A stretch of 64,000 nucleotides of DNA, taken from positions 496,001 through 560,000 of the forward strand of contig NZ_JABBFX010000003.1 of the NCBI RefSeq assembly GCF_012927085.1, written 5' to 3'. Below the pieces are notes generated by a model. The model was given only the letters and a program-made list of their open reading frames with translations, did not search any database and had not been told where the DNA came from. The stretch is from Ramlibacter agri. GTDB lineage: Bacteria > Pseudomonadota > Gammaproteobacteria > Burkholderiales > Burkholderiaceae_C. Of the stretch, positions 40,528-48,623 are shown one piece after another (within the stretch, counting starts at the first letter, position 1; the number at the start of each line of letters is the position of its first letter). The translations under genes were made by a program, and so were the position numbers.

Positions 40528-40539
40528 GAGGACAACAAC

Positions 40540-41748
40540 ATGGACATCCGCAACGCCATCAACCTGGAAGACCTGCGGCGCCTGGCGCGCCGCAAGCTGC
40601 CGCGCATCGCCTTCGACTTCATCGACGGCGGCGCCGACGACGAGCGCTGCATGGCCCGCAACCGCGCGGCCTTCGCCCAGCACCAGCTGGTGCCGCGCTA
40701 CCTGCGCGACGTGAGCAAGCGCGACCAGTCGGTCTCGCTGTTCGGCCGCAGCTACGCCAGCCCCTTCGGCATTTCGCCCACCGGCCTGGCCGGCCTGTGG
40801 CGCCCGGGCGCGGACCTGATGCAGGCCGAAGCGGCCCGCAACGCCAACGTGCCTTTCCTGCTTTCCAGCTCCAGCAACGATTCGCTGGAAGAAGTGGTGG
40901 CCATCGCGCCGCAGCACACCTGGTTCCAGATGTACTGCACCAGCGACCCGAAGATCAACGACGACTTCGTGCGCCGGGCGAGCGCCGCGAAAGTGCCGGT
41001 GCTGGTGGTGACCATCGACATCCCGGTGAACTCCAATCGCGAGCGCAATCGCCGCAACGGCTTCTCGCGGCCCTTCCGCATGACGCTGCCCGTGGTGCTG
41101 GAGGCGCTGGGCCACCCGGCCTGGGTGCTGCGCTACCTGCGCACCGGCGGCATCCCGATGATGCGCAACTGGCAGCCTTATGCGCGCGCAGGCGCGACGG
41201 CGGCCGAAGTCGCCGACATGTTCGGCACCTTGACGCCGGCGCCGATGGTGAGCTGGGACACTGTGCGCCGCATCCGCGCGGCCTGGGGTGGACCGATGAT
41301 GCTGAAAGGCATCCTGCACCCGGACGATGCGCGCGAGGCGCAGCGAGTCGGCGTCGACGGGCTGGTGGTGTCCAACCATGGCGGCCGCCAGCTCGATGCG
41401 GCGCCTTCGCCGCTGGAGATGCTGCCTGCCATCCGCGCCGCGGTGGGGCCGGACATGACCTTGGTCCTGGACAGCGGCGTGCGCCGCGGCTCCGACGTCG
41501 TCATCGCCCGCTGCCTGGGCGCCGATGCCTGCGTCTTCGGCCGGCCCTCGCTCTATGGCGTGGCCGCCGCCGGGACCGCCGGCGCCGCCAAGGCCCTGCA
41601 GATCGTGCGCAGCGAGATCGACATGGTGCTGGCGCAGATCGGCTGCCGCGCCTTCGCCGAGCTCGATGCCGGCTATCTCGCCGATGCGATCCCTTCCACG
41701 ACGGCCGCTGCGCCTGCGGCCGCGCCCGCCCTGGCCAGCGTGGCCTGA
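40540..41748 (+). CDS. FMN-dependent alpha-hydroxyacid oxidase/dehydrogenase (LldD-like)
   Basis: A 402-residue TIM-barrel flavoprotein. The N-terminus LARRKLPRIAFDFIDGGADD, the SPTGLAGLWRPGADL block, the FMN-contact FQMYCTSD, Lys256 in MMLKGI, and the catalytic SNHGGRQLDAAPS (His280, Arg283) are all present. It oxidises a 2-hydroxyacid (lactate, glycolate or mandelate type) to the 2-oxoacid. It is closely related to the protein at 45704, with long identical stretches, so the two arose by duplication together with the neighbouring IclR genes. Its substrate is probably produced by the lactonase or esterase nearby. Confidence 0.92.
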   Translation: MDIRNAINLEDLRRLARRKLPRIAFDFIDGGADDERCMARNRAAFAQHQLVPRYLRDVSKRDQSVSLFGRSYASPFGISPTGLAGLWRPGADLMQAEAARNANVPFLLSSSSNDSLEEVVAIAPQHTWFQMYCTSDPKINDDFVRRASAAKVPVLVVTIDIPVNSNRERNRRNGFSRPFRMTLPVVLEALGHPAWVLRYLRTGGIPMMRNWQPYARAGATAAEVADMFGTLTPAPMVSWDTVRRIRAAWGGPMMLKGILHPDDAREAQRVGVDGLVVSNHGGRQLDAAPSPLEMLPAIRAAVGPDMTLVLDSGVRRGSDVVIARCLGADACVFGRPSLYGVAAAGTAGAAKALQIVRSEIDMVLAQIGCRAFAELDAGYLADAIPSTTAAAPAAAPALASVA

Positions 41749-41781
41749 AACGAATTCCCAGCTTCCTGATTGAGATTGACG

Positions 41782-42639
41782 ATGACCACAGAAACCTGCG
41801 ACACCATCGAAGTCCGTGACGTCGAATACCTGCGCCACGGCGACGCGCCGTTGCTCGCGCGCCTGTACCTGCCCAAGGGCGCCGGTCCCTTTCCGCTGGT
41901 CGCCGAAATCCACGGCGGCGCCTGGTGCCGCGGTGACCGCCTCGACGAAGACCGGCTGAACCGTGCGCTGGCGAAGGCCGGCATCGCGGTGGCGGCGCTC
42001 GACTTCCGCATGCCGCCCACCGCGGGCTATCCGGCCTCGCTGCAGGACGTCCATGCGGCCTTGCGCTGGCTGCGCACGCAAGCGCCACAACTGCGCACGC
42101 GCCAGGAATGGATCGGCGTGATGGGCCTGTCCAGCGGCGCCCACCAGGCGATCCTGGCGGCCATGCGACCGCGCGACCCGCGCTATGCGGGCACGCCGGA
42201 CAGCGACACGATCGCGGTTTATGCGGTGCTGTGCTGGCCGGTGATCGACCCGCTGGGCCGCTACCGCTACGCCAAGGACCTGCAGGCCAGCGGCCAGCCT
42301 TACCCGGAGATCATCGACCGCGTCATTCCCGACCACGACAAGTACTGGCTCGACGAGGCGGCGATGGCCGAAGGCAGCCCGGTGCTGGCGCTGGAGCGCG
42401 GCGAGCAAGCCGTGCTGCCCCCGGTGCTGTACATCCAGGGCGAGGAAGACATGGCCCACCCGCGCGCGCACCTGGAGCGCTTCGTCGCCGCCTGGCGCAA
42501 GGCCGGCGGCTCGCTGCGGCTGAAGCTGTTCCCCGGCGAGGCCGAGAGCTTCATCAACAAGAAGCCCGATTCGCCTGCGACCGCTGCTGCGATCGATGCG
42601 ATCGTGACCTTCGTCCAGGAGCAGTGCCATGCCGGCTGA
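41782..42639 (+). CDS. Alpha/beta hydrolase (esterase, HSL/BD-FAE-like)
   Basis: A 285-residue cytoplasmic hydrolase starting MTTETCDTIEVRDVEYLRHG. It has the oxyanion motif EIHGGAWCRGDRLDED and the nucleophile elbow GLSSGAH. The Asp is probably in YIQGEEDMAHPRAH. Where the catalytic His is expected the end reads FPGEAESFINKKPDSP, with no obvious histidine, so the charge relay may be altered or the His may come from the HPRAH segment. It overlaps the aldehyde dehydrogenase gene by 11 bases. It probably cleaves a small ester, yielding an alcohol for the downstream dehydrogenase. Confidence 0.82.
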   Translation: MTTETCDTIEVRDVEYLRHGDAPLLARLYLPKGAGPFPLVAEIHGGAWCRGDRLDEDRLNRALAKAGIAVAALDFRMPPTAGYPASLQDVHAALRWLRTQAPQLRTRQEWIGVMGLSSGAHQAILAAMRPRDPRYAGTPDSDTIAVYAVLCWPVIDPLGRYRYAKDLQASGQPYPEIIDRVIPDHDKYWLDEAAMAEGSPVLALERGEQAVLPPVLYIQGEEDMAHPRAHLERFVAAWRKAGGSLRLKLFPGEAESFINKKPDSPATAAAIDAIVTFVQEQCHAG

Positions 42640-44116
42640 CGGGCCTTCGTACGGCAACCACGTCGGCGGCCGGTCGGTCGCCGGCGCGGCGGGCCGCACT
42701 TTCACCGGCACCGACCCGAGCACCGGCCAGGCCTGGGGCACCTTCGTCGATTCGGAGGCGAGCGACGTCGATGCCGCGGTGCAAGCGGCGGCGCAAGCCT
42801 GCACGGGAAGCTGGGCGCAACTGTCCGCGACGAAGCGCGGGCGGCTGCTCAGCGCCTGGGGCGACAAGATCGCCGAGAACGCCGAAACCATCGCGCGGCT
42901 CGAATCCACCCAGAACGGCAAGCTGCTCGCGGAGATGCGGGCCCAGGCGCGCGCCGTGCGCGAGTGGCTGCACTACTTCGGCGGCCTCGCCGACAAGATC
43001 GAAGGCCGGGTCATTCCGCTCGAACGCGCGAGCGTCCTCAACTACACCTTGCGCGAGCCGCTGGGCGTGGTCGGCGTCATCGTGCCGTGGAACTCGCCGA
43101 CCTTCCTGACGATCATGTCCTGCGCGCCGGCGCTGGCTGCCGGCAACACGGTGGTGATCAAGCCTTCGGAAGTGACCTCGGCCTCGGCGATCGAACTCGC
43201 GCGCCTGGCGGAAGAAGCAGGCATCCCGGCCGGCGTCGTCAACGTCGTGACCGGCGCCGCGGCTGCAGGCTCCGCGCTGGTCGACCATCCGCAGGTCGCC
43301 AAGATCTGCTTCACGGGCAGCGACGGCGCCGGCCGCGCCATCGCCGCCCGCGCCGGCGCGCGCCTGGCCAGCTGCACGCTGGAGCTGGGCGGCAAGAGCC
43401 CCAACATCGTGTTCGCCGACGCACCGGTCGACAACGCGGTGGTGGGCATCCTGTCCGGCATCTTCGCGGCCGCCGGCCAGACCTGCATCGCCGGTTCGCG
43501 GGCCTATGTGCATGAAAGCATCTACGGCAAGGTGCTCGATCGCCTGGTCGAACGCGCCAAGGCGATCCGGCTGGGCCATCCTTTGGCCGCAGAGACGCAG
43601 ATGGGCCCGGCCGCCACCACGGCGCAGTTGCAAAAGAACGAATCCATGGTCGCCCGCGCCCTCGACGCCGGCGGCCAGCTGGCCTGCGGCGGCCGCCGCG
43701 CCGTCGTGCCCGGCCTGGAGCAGGGCTTCTTCTACGAGCCGACCATCGTCCACGGCATGCGCCCGGACAACCCGCTGCTGCAGGAGGAGGTGTTCGGGCC
43801 GGTGCTGGGCATCACGCCTTTCCGCGACGAGGACGAGGTTCTGGCGCTGGCCAACGGCACCCGCTTCGGCCTGGCCGCGGGCCTGTGGACGCGCGACTTT
43901 TCGCGCGCCCACCGCTTCGCGCGGCGCCTGCAGGCCGGGACTGTATGGATCAACACCTACCGGGCGCTGGCCTTCAACTCGCCCTTCGGCGGCTGGAAGG
44001 ACAGCGGCCTGGGCCGGGTCAACGGCGCCGAGGCGCTGGACCAGTTCCTCCAGACCAAGAGCGTCTGGTGCGAGACCAGCGACGAGATCCAGGACCCGTT
44101 CGTGATGAAGGTCTGA
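42629..44116 (+). CDS. Aldehyde dehydrogenase (NAD(P)+)
   Basis: A 495-residue ALDH superfamily enzyme. It has the NAD-binding IVPWNSPTFL and VVIKPSEVTS blocks, the FTGSDGAGRAIAARAG turn, catalytic Glu252 in LELGGKSPNIVF and nucleophile Cys286 in GQTCIAGSR, so it should be active. It oxidises an aldehyde to the acid in the cytoplasm. It starts inside the preceding hydrolase gene and ends the long operon; a 5-5-5 operator repeat lies 20 bases after its stop. The aldehyde is unknown. Confidence 0.93.
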   Translation: MPADGPSYGNHVGGRSVAGAAGRTFTGTDPSTGQAWGTFVDSEASDVDAAVQAAAQACTGSWAQLSATKRGRLLSAWGDKIAENAETIARLESTQNGKLLAEMRAQARAVREWLHYFGGLADKIEGRVIPLERASVLNYTLREPLGVVGVIVPWNSPTFLTIMSCAPALAAGNTVVIKPSEVTSASAIELARLAEEAGIPAGVVNVVTGAAAAGSALVDHPQVAKICFTGSDGAGRAIAARAGARLASCTLELGGKSPNIVFADAPVDNAVVGILSGIFAAAGQTCIAGSRAYVHESIYGKVLDRLVERAKAIRLGHPLAAETQMGPAATTAQLQKNESMVARALDAGGQLACGGRRAVVPGLEQGFFYEPTIVHGMRPDNPLLQEEVFGPVLGITPFRDEDEVLALANGTRFGLAAGLWTRDFSRAHRFARRLQAGTVWINTYRALAFNSPFGGWKDSGLGRVNGAEALDQFLQTKSVWCETSDEIQDPFVMKV

Positions 44117-44136
44117 AGGGCAGATCCGGGACAAAA

Positions 44137-44151
44137 GTTCAACTGGTGGAA
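44137..44151. promoter_or_regulatory. IclR-type operator candidate before the second IclR-oxidase unit
   Basis: GTTCA-ACTGG-TGGAA lies 66 bases before the ATG of the IclR gene at 44217 and 20 bases after the aldehyde dehydrogenase stop. It has the best symmetric layout of the set and marks a new transcription unit. Confidence 0.55.
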
Positions 44152-44216
44152 TTCCTGCCCCCCTGGTCAGGGCCAGGAGGGCTCCAGGCGCCTATCGTTC
44201 TTCCCTGGAGACAAGC

Positions 44217-45035
44217 ATGACGAACATCGTTGCCGAACACGAGCTGGCCGCCGCCGCGGCCCTGGCGCCGCGCGCCGGAACCCAGAGCCTCAGCCGCGGC
44301 CTGCAGCTGCTGCGCATGGTGGCGACCCGGCCGAAGGTCGGCTGGCGCCTGTCGGACCTGGCCGTGGCCTGCAAGCAGGAGAAGGCGACCGTGCACCGCA
44401 TCCTGGCGCGGCTGGTGGACGAGCGCCTGGTGGTCCAGCGCCCCAGCGACCGCCACTACCTGCCCGGGCCGCTGATGTTCGAACTGGGACTGGCCCTGAC
44501 CGAGCACACCGAGTTCCAGCGCCGCGCCGAACCGCTGGTGACGGCCTTCGCGCGCCGCATGGGCGGCATCTGCCTGCTGCAGTTCCGCAGCGGCAACGAA
44601 TACGTCTGCAGCGTGCGCGCCGGCACGCTCACCCTGACCGGCCTGATGGTCTACGAAGGCACGCGCCGGCCGCTCTTCACGTCGGCCGGGGGCGTCGCCA
44701 TCCTGCAGACCTTGCCGCCGGACGAGGCCCGTCGCATCCTCCTGGACAACGTGGCTTCCGAGATCGCCCGCCAGGGCACGACCCGGCTGGCTGCGCTGCA
44801 GAAGATGCGCGAACGCTCCGACGAGCACGGCTTCGGCGTCAACTTCGGGGACGTCGTGCACGGCTCCTATGCCTTCGGCATGCCGGTGCGCAACACGGCG
44901 GGCGAGGCCTTCGCCGCGCTGTGCCTGGTGGGCACGCCCGAGCTCTATGGCGAGCACCGGCTGGAAGAAATCCGGCGCGAAATGGAGGCCGCCGCGGCCT
45001 CGCTCGAAGCGGAGGCCCGCAGCCTCCACATCTGA
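44217..45035 (+). CDS. IclR family transcriptional regulator
   Basis: A 272-residue protein with winged helix-turn-helix (LSDLAVACKQEKATVHRILARL) and effector domain (YEGTRRPLFTSAGGVAILQTL, HGFGVNFGDVVHGSYAFG). It is the paralogue of the protein at 39718. A GGAGACAAGC ribosome-binding region precedes the ATG. It heads an operon with a DUF1275 gene and the second hydroxyacid oxidase. With a 5-5-5 repeat immediately upstream it is a leading candidate for the regulator that binds these repeats. Confidence 0.9.
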   Translation: MTNIVAEHELAAAAALAPRAGTQSLSRGLQLLRMVATRPKVGWRLSDLAVACKQEKATVHRILARLVDERLVVQRPSDRHYLPGPLMFELGLALTEHTEFQRRAEPLVTAFARRMGGICLLQFRSGNEYVCSVRAGTLTLTGLMVYEGTRRPLFTSAGGVAILQTLPPDEARRILLDNVASEIARQGTTRLAALQKMRERSDEHGFGVNFGDVVHGSYAFGMPVRNTAGEAFAALCLVGTPELYGEHRLEEIRREMEAAAASLEAEARSLHI

Positions 45036-45053
45036 CACCCGGTTTTCCCCTTC

Positions 45054-45707
45054 ATGACTCCTGCGCGCCTCCAGGTGCTTGCCTGCGCCTTGCTTTGCCT
45101 TGCCTGCGGCATCGTCGATGCCATCGGCTTCCTGCGGCATGGGATCTTCGCCGCCAACATGACGGGCAACACGGTGCTGCTCGGCATCACCGTCGCCCAG
45201 GGCGATTGGGCCCAGGCGCTGGGCCGGCTGCTGCCGCTGGGCGCCTTCTTCCTCGGCGCGATGACGGCCCGCGCCACATTGCGCCGGCGCGATGCGCGCG
45301 CCTGGATCCCGCTGGTGCTGGAAGCCGTGTTGATCGGCGTGGCGGCCTGGCTGATCGGGCATCCGCAGGTCTCGCTGTTCGTGATCGCGTTCGCGATGGG
45401 CCTGCAGGCTTCCGCGGTCACCAGGTTCGGCGGCGTGGCGCTCAGCACCGTCGTCATCACCAGCACGATGGCGCGCATCGCCGAAAGGGCGCTGGATCGC
45501 CTCACCGGCCACGCCAGCGCGCCGGCTCGTGGCACCGCGCAGCCTCCGCGCGGGCTCCATGCGCTGACATGGATCTGCTATGTCGCTGGCGCCCTGGTGG
45601 CCGCGCTGGGCGCGCACGAGAGCGTGCCGGCGATGGCCCTGGCTGCCTTCATGGTCCTGGCGGCTGCGTGGACGACGCGCCGCGAGCAAAAGGTCGAACC
45701 CTCATGA
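45054..45707 (+). CDS. DUF1275 (YoaK) family membrane protein
   Basis: A 217-residue protein with about six hydrophobic spans. The first reads VLACALLCLACGIVDAIGFL, followed by FAANMTGNTVLLGITVAQGD, the family signature. Other spans: LPLGAFFLGAMTARATLR, LVLEAVLIGVAAWLIG, VSLFVIAFAMGLQASAVT. The family has no established function; a transport role is suspected. It lies between an IclR gene and a hydroxyacid oxidase gene whose start overlaps its stop (ATGA), so it may serve uptake or efflux of the hydroxyacid. Confidence 0.87.
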   Translation: MTPARLQVLACALLCLACGIVDAIGFLRHGIFAANMTGNTVLLGITVAQGDWAQALGRLLPLGAFFLGAMTARATLRRRDARAWIPLVLEAVLIGVAAWLIGHPQVSLFVIAFAMGLQASAVTRFGGVALSTVVITSTMARIAERALDRLTGHASAPARGTAQPPRGLHALTWICYVAGALVAALGAHESVPAMALAAFMVLAAAWTTRREQKVEPS

Positions 45708-46921
45708 ACCTCCAATCCGCGATCAACCTCGAAGACCTGCGCCGCATGGCGCGCCGCAAGCTGCCGCGCATTGCCTTCGATTTCATCGACGGCGGCGCCG
45801 ACGACGAACTGTGCCTGGCGCGCAACCGCGAGGCCTTCGAGCGCTACCGCCTGTTGCCGCGCTACCTGCGCGACGTCAGCGGGCGCGAGCAGGGCGTGTC
45901 GCTGTTCGGCACGCGCTACGCCAGCCCCATCGGCATCTCGCCTACCGGCCTGGCCGGCCTGTTCCGGCCCGATGCGGACCTGATGCTGGCGGCGGCAGCG
46001 CGTGAAGCCAACGTGCCCTTCCTGCTTTCCAGCGCGGCCAACGCAGCCCTGGAAGACGCGATGCCGGTCGCGCCCGGCCACGTCTGGTTCCAGATGTACT
46101 GCACCAGCGACGAGGCCATCAACGCCGACCTGGTCGCGCGGGCGCGCAAGGCGCAGGTGCGCGTGCTGGTGGTGTCGGTGGACGTGCCGGTCAACTCGAA
46201 TCGCGAACGCAATCGGCGCAACGGCTTCTCGCGTCCCTTCCGCATGACGCTGCCCGTGGTGCTGGAAGCGCTGGGCCATCCGGCCTGGGTGCTGCGCTAC
46301 CTGCGCACCGGCGGCATCCCGATGATGCGCAACTGGAAGCCTTATGCGAGCGCGGGTGCGAGCGCGGGCGAGGTGGCGGACCTGTACGGCACCTTGACGC
46401 CGGCGCCCATGGTGAACTGGGAGCACCTGCGCCGCATCCGCGCGAGCTGGAGCGGCCCGCTCGTCATCAAGGGGCTGATGCACCCGGAGGACGCGCGTGC
46501 CGCGGTGCGCCTGGGCGCGGACGGCCTGGTGCTGTCCAACCATGGGGGCCGCCAGCTGGATGCCGCGCCGTCGCCGCTGGACATGCTGCCCGCGGTGCGC
46601 GCAGCGGTCGGCACGGATATTCCCATCCTCCTGGACAGCGGCGTGCGCCGCGGCTCCGACGCCGTCATCGCGCGCTGCCTGGGTGCGACTTCCGTCATCT
46701 TCGGCCGCCCGACGCTGTTCGGCGTCGCCGCGGGCGGGCAGGCCGGCGCTGCCCGCGCCCTGCAGTTGATGCGCAACGAGATCGACATGGTGCTCGCGCA
46801 GGTCGGCTGCCGCCGCTTCGAGGACCTCGATGCGAACTTCCTCTGGACCCCGTCCACGGGAAGTTCAAAGGGTGGAAAGGTCGAACGTCCGCACGCGCAA
46901 CCGGCCGGTGTCCGCAGCTAA
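45704..46921 (+). CDS. FMN-dependent alpha-hydroxyacid oxidase/dehydrogenase (paralogue)
   Basis: A 405-residue flavoprotein nearly collinear with the protein at 40540: LARRKLPRIAFDFIDGGADD becomes MARRKLPRIAFDFIDGGADD, and NSNRERNRRNGFSRPFRMTL and the following stretch are identical. Catalytic SNHGGRQLDAAPS and GVRRGSD are intact. The last 24 residues or so (from TPSTGSSKGGKVERPHA) have no counterpart in the paralogue and are encoded by DNA that contains an operator-type repeat at 46863. The extension may be a by-product of the upstream signals of the next genes. It is co-translated with the DUF1275 gene. It presumably oxidises a 2-hydroxyacid. Confidence 0.92.
   Translation: MNLQSAINLEDLRRMARRKLPRIAFDFIDGGADDELCLARNREAFERYRLLPRYLRDVSGREQGVSLFGTRYASPIGISPTGLAGLFRPDADLMLAAAAREANVPFLLSSAANAALEDAMPVAPGHVWFQMYCTSDEAINADLVARARKAQVRVLVVSVDVPVNSNRERNRRNGFSRPFRMTLPVVLEALGHPAWVLRYLRTGGIPMMRNWKPYASAGASAGEVADLYGTLTPAPMVNWEHLRRIRASWSGPLVIKGLMHPEDARAAVRLGADGLVLSNHGGRQLDAAPSPLDMLPAVRAAVGTDIPILLDSGVRRGSDAVIARCLGATSVIFGRPTLFGVAAGGQAGAARALQLMRNEIDMVLAQVGCRRFEDLDANFLWTPSTGSSKGGKVERPHAQPAGVRS
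46863..46877. promoter_or_regulatory. IclR-type operator candidate inside the 3' end of the oxidase gene
   Basis: GTTCA-AAGGG-TGGAA lies within the last 60 bases of the second oxidase gene, 50 bases before the dioxygenase start at 46927. It matches the set at 30331, 33658, 34863 and 44137 and suggests that dioxygenase and RraA-like genes have their own regulated promoter. Confidence 0.5.
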
Positions 46922-46926
46922 CCTGC

Positions 46927-47814
46927 ATGGCCATGAGCACCAAGATCCAGACCACCGCACTGCATTCGGATTTCGCCGTGGAGGTCCACGCGTCCATCAT
47001 GGACGTCGTCGACGATCCGGATGCCATCGAGCAGATCCAGGCGATCTGGCGCCGCTCGCCCGTGATGATCTTCCGCCGCCAGTCGCTGGACGAGCCGGAA
47101 CTGGTCCGCTTCACCGAGCGCTTCGGCCGCTGCGAGACGTCCTTCCGCAAGGACATCCAGTCGCCGTACCACGACCAGATCATCTACTTCAGCACGCTCA
47201 AGTACCACGACGGCCGCTTCGTCGGCGGCTTCGCCGGCGGCGAGGACGTGGACTGGCACTCCGACCAGACCTTCCAGGTGCGCCCGGCCACCGGCGCCAT
47301 CCTGTACGGCACCGAAGTGCCGCGCGACGGCGGCGACATCTACTGGGCCAACCAGTACGCCGCGTGGGAACTGCTGCCGCAAGACGTGCGGCGCCTGGTC
47401 GACGGCCGCACCGGCGTGTTCCGCTACGCCAAGCGCTATTCGATGCTCAATGCGACCGAGCTGAAGGACAAGGAAAAGGCGAACGCCATGCTCAGCCTGC
47501 CCGACGCGCGGCACCCGGTCGTGCTCACGCATCCGCGCACCGGTCGCAAGGCGCTGTACGCGGACCCGACGACGCTGGTCGAAATCGAAGGCCTGACGCA
47601 GGAGGAGAACGAGCGCGTGCTGCCGCAGCTGTTCGCCGCCGGCGGCGACCCCGCCCATGCCTATCGGCACAAGGTGCACAACGGCGACATGATGATGTGG
47701 GACAACGGCTGCCTCATGCACCGGCGCGACGTGATGAAGATCGAGCAGCCGCGCCTGATGAAGCGCACCACCTTCCGGCTTTCCGCCGCCGACTACTGCG
47801 TCCCGCACGCGTGA
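46927..47814 (+). CDS. TauD/TfdA family Fe(II)/2-oxoglutarate dioxygenase
   Basis: A 295-residue dioxygenase. The iron triad is WHSDQTF (His111, Asp113) and HNGDMMMWDNGCLMHRRD (distal His265); the following RRD region holds the arginine that binds the 2-oxoglutarate carboxylate. The family hydroxylates substrates such as taurine, phenoxyacetates or other organic acids, often cleaving an ether or sulfonate through an unstable hydroxylated product. It lies five bases after the oxidase gene and five bases before the RraA-family gene, so it probably hydroxylates an intermediate that the aldolase then splits. The substrate is unknown. Confidence 0.9.
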   Translation: MAMSTKIQTTALHSDFAVEVHASIMDVVDDPDAIEQIQAIWRRSPVMIFRRQSLDEPELVRFTERFGRCETSFRKDIQSPYHDQIIYFSTLKYHDGRFVGGFAGGEDVDWHSDQTFQVRPATGAILYGTEVPRDGGDIYWANQYAAWELLPQDVRRLVDGRTGVFRYAKRYSMLNATELKDKEKANAMLSLPDARHPVVLTHPRTGRKALYADPTTLVEIEGLTQEENERVLPQLFAAGGDPAHAYRHKVHNGDMMMWDNGCLMHRRDVMKIEQPRLMKRTTFRLSAADYCVPHA

Positions 47815-47819
47815 AAACC

Positions 47820-48527
47820 ATGAACGCATCCAAGGTCTATCTCAAGGTCCAGCGCGTAGCCGCGGACATTGCGCGCCAGGCGCGCGAAGTGACGGTGGCG
47901 GACATCCACGAAGCCATGGGCCCGCAAGGGCGCGGCGCGCTGATGGGCGCGCGCATGCGGCCGCTCAGCGAAGGGCAGCAGCGCATCGCGGGCCCCGCGG
48001 TGACGGCCTTCTGCTGGCCGGGCGACAACCTCATGATGCACCGCGCGCTGTACCTGGCGCAGCCCGGTGACGTGCTGGTGGTGGTCTGCCAGTCCGAGCT
48101 GTCGGGCGCGCAGTGGGGCGACCTCGCCTGCCGCTATGCGATGCAGAAGGGCCTGGCCGGCGTCGTCGTGCAGGGCTGCGTGCGCGACATCGACCAGGTG
48201 CGCGCCTTCGGCTTCCCGGTGTGGTCCACGCACATCTGGCCGATGCATCCGGACAAGTCCGGCCACGGCTCGGTGAATGCGCCGGTGGTGTGCGAAGGCG
48301 TCAACGTGCGGCCCGGCGACCTGATCGTGGCCGATGGCGATGCGGTCATCTGCGTGCCGCGCGACGAAGCAGCGCAGGTGCTTGCCGCCGCGCAGGCCAA
48401 GATGCGCCGCGAAGACGAAGTGGCGGAGAAGGTGCGCGCCGGCGGCTCGGTGTGGGAACTGAGCGGCGCGGCCGCGAGTTACGCCAAGCTGGGCATCGAG
48501 GAAGTCAACGCGGCCTGGGACGAGTGA
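47820..48527 (+). CDS. RraA family protein, probable hydroxy-oxoacid aldolase/oxaloacetate decarboxylase
   Basis: A 235-residue protein. The region AQPGDVLVVVCQSELSGAQWGDLACRYAMQ and GLAGVVVQGCVRDIDQVRAF (two adjacent blocks) contains the substrate-binding glycines, and the Arg-Asp metal-site pair is in VRDID. This marks the catalytic branch (HMG/CHA aldolase of gallate and protocatechuate 4,5-cleavage, or oxaloacetate decarboxylase) rather than the RNase E inhibitor. An in-frame GTG nine bases upstream overlaps the dioxygenase stop and could also serve as start. It would give pyruvate from a 4-hydroxy-2-oxoacid, a fitting last step for the island. Confidence 0.87.
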   Translation: MNASKVYLKVQRVAADIARQAREVTVADIHEAMGPQGRGALMGARMRPLSEGQQRIAGPAVTAFCWPGDNLMMHRALYLAQPGDVLVVVCQSELSGAQWGDLACRYAMQKGLAGVVVQGCVRDIDQVRAFGFPVWSTHIWPMHPDKSGHGSVNAPVVCEGVNVRPGDLIVADGDAVICVPRDEAAQVLAAAQAKMRREDEVAEKVRAGGSVWELSGAAASYAKLGIEEVNAAWDE

Positions 48528-48544
48528 GGCTTTCGTCGTTACAT

Positions 48545-48563
48545 CCCGCGGCGTAACCGCGGG
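48545..48563. terminator. Hairpin after the RraA-family gene
   Basis: CCCGCGG (48545-48551) and CCGCGGG (48557-48563) form a perfect seven-base stem around CGTAA, 18 bases after the stop codon. No T-run follows, so it would be a weak or rho-assisted terminator. Confidence 0.4.
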
Positions 48564-48623
48564 TATCGGCCTTCAGACCGTCACAAACCTGGCCTAGAGT
48601 CGGTCCTCGTGAGAAAGGATCGC

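Noticed and set aside
39661..42921. A long minus-strand open frame of about 1086 codons.
   Set aside because: It lies opposite the IclR, hydroxyacid oxidase and esterase genes, all with clear family motifs on the plus strand; its composition is that of a shadow frame.
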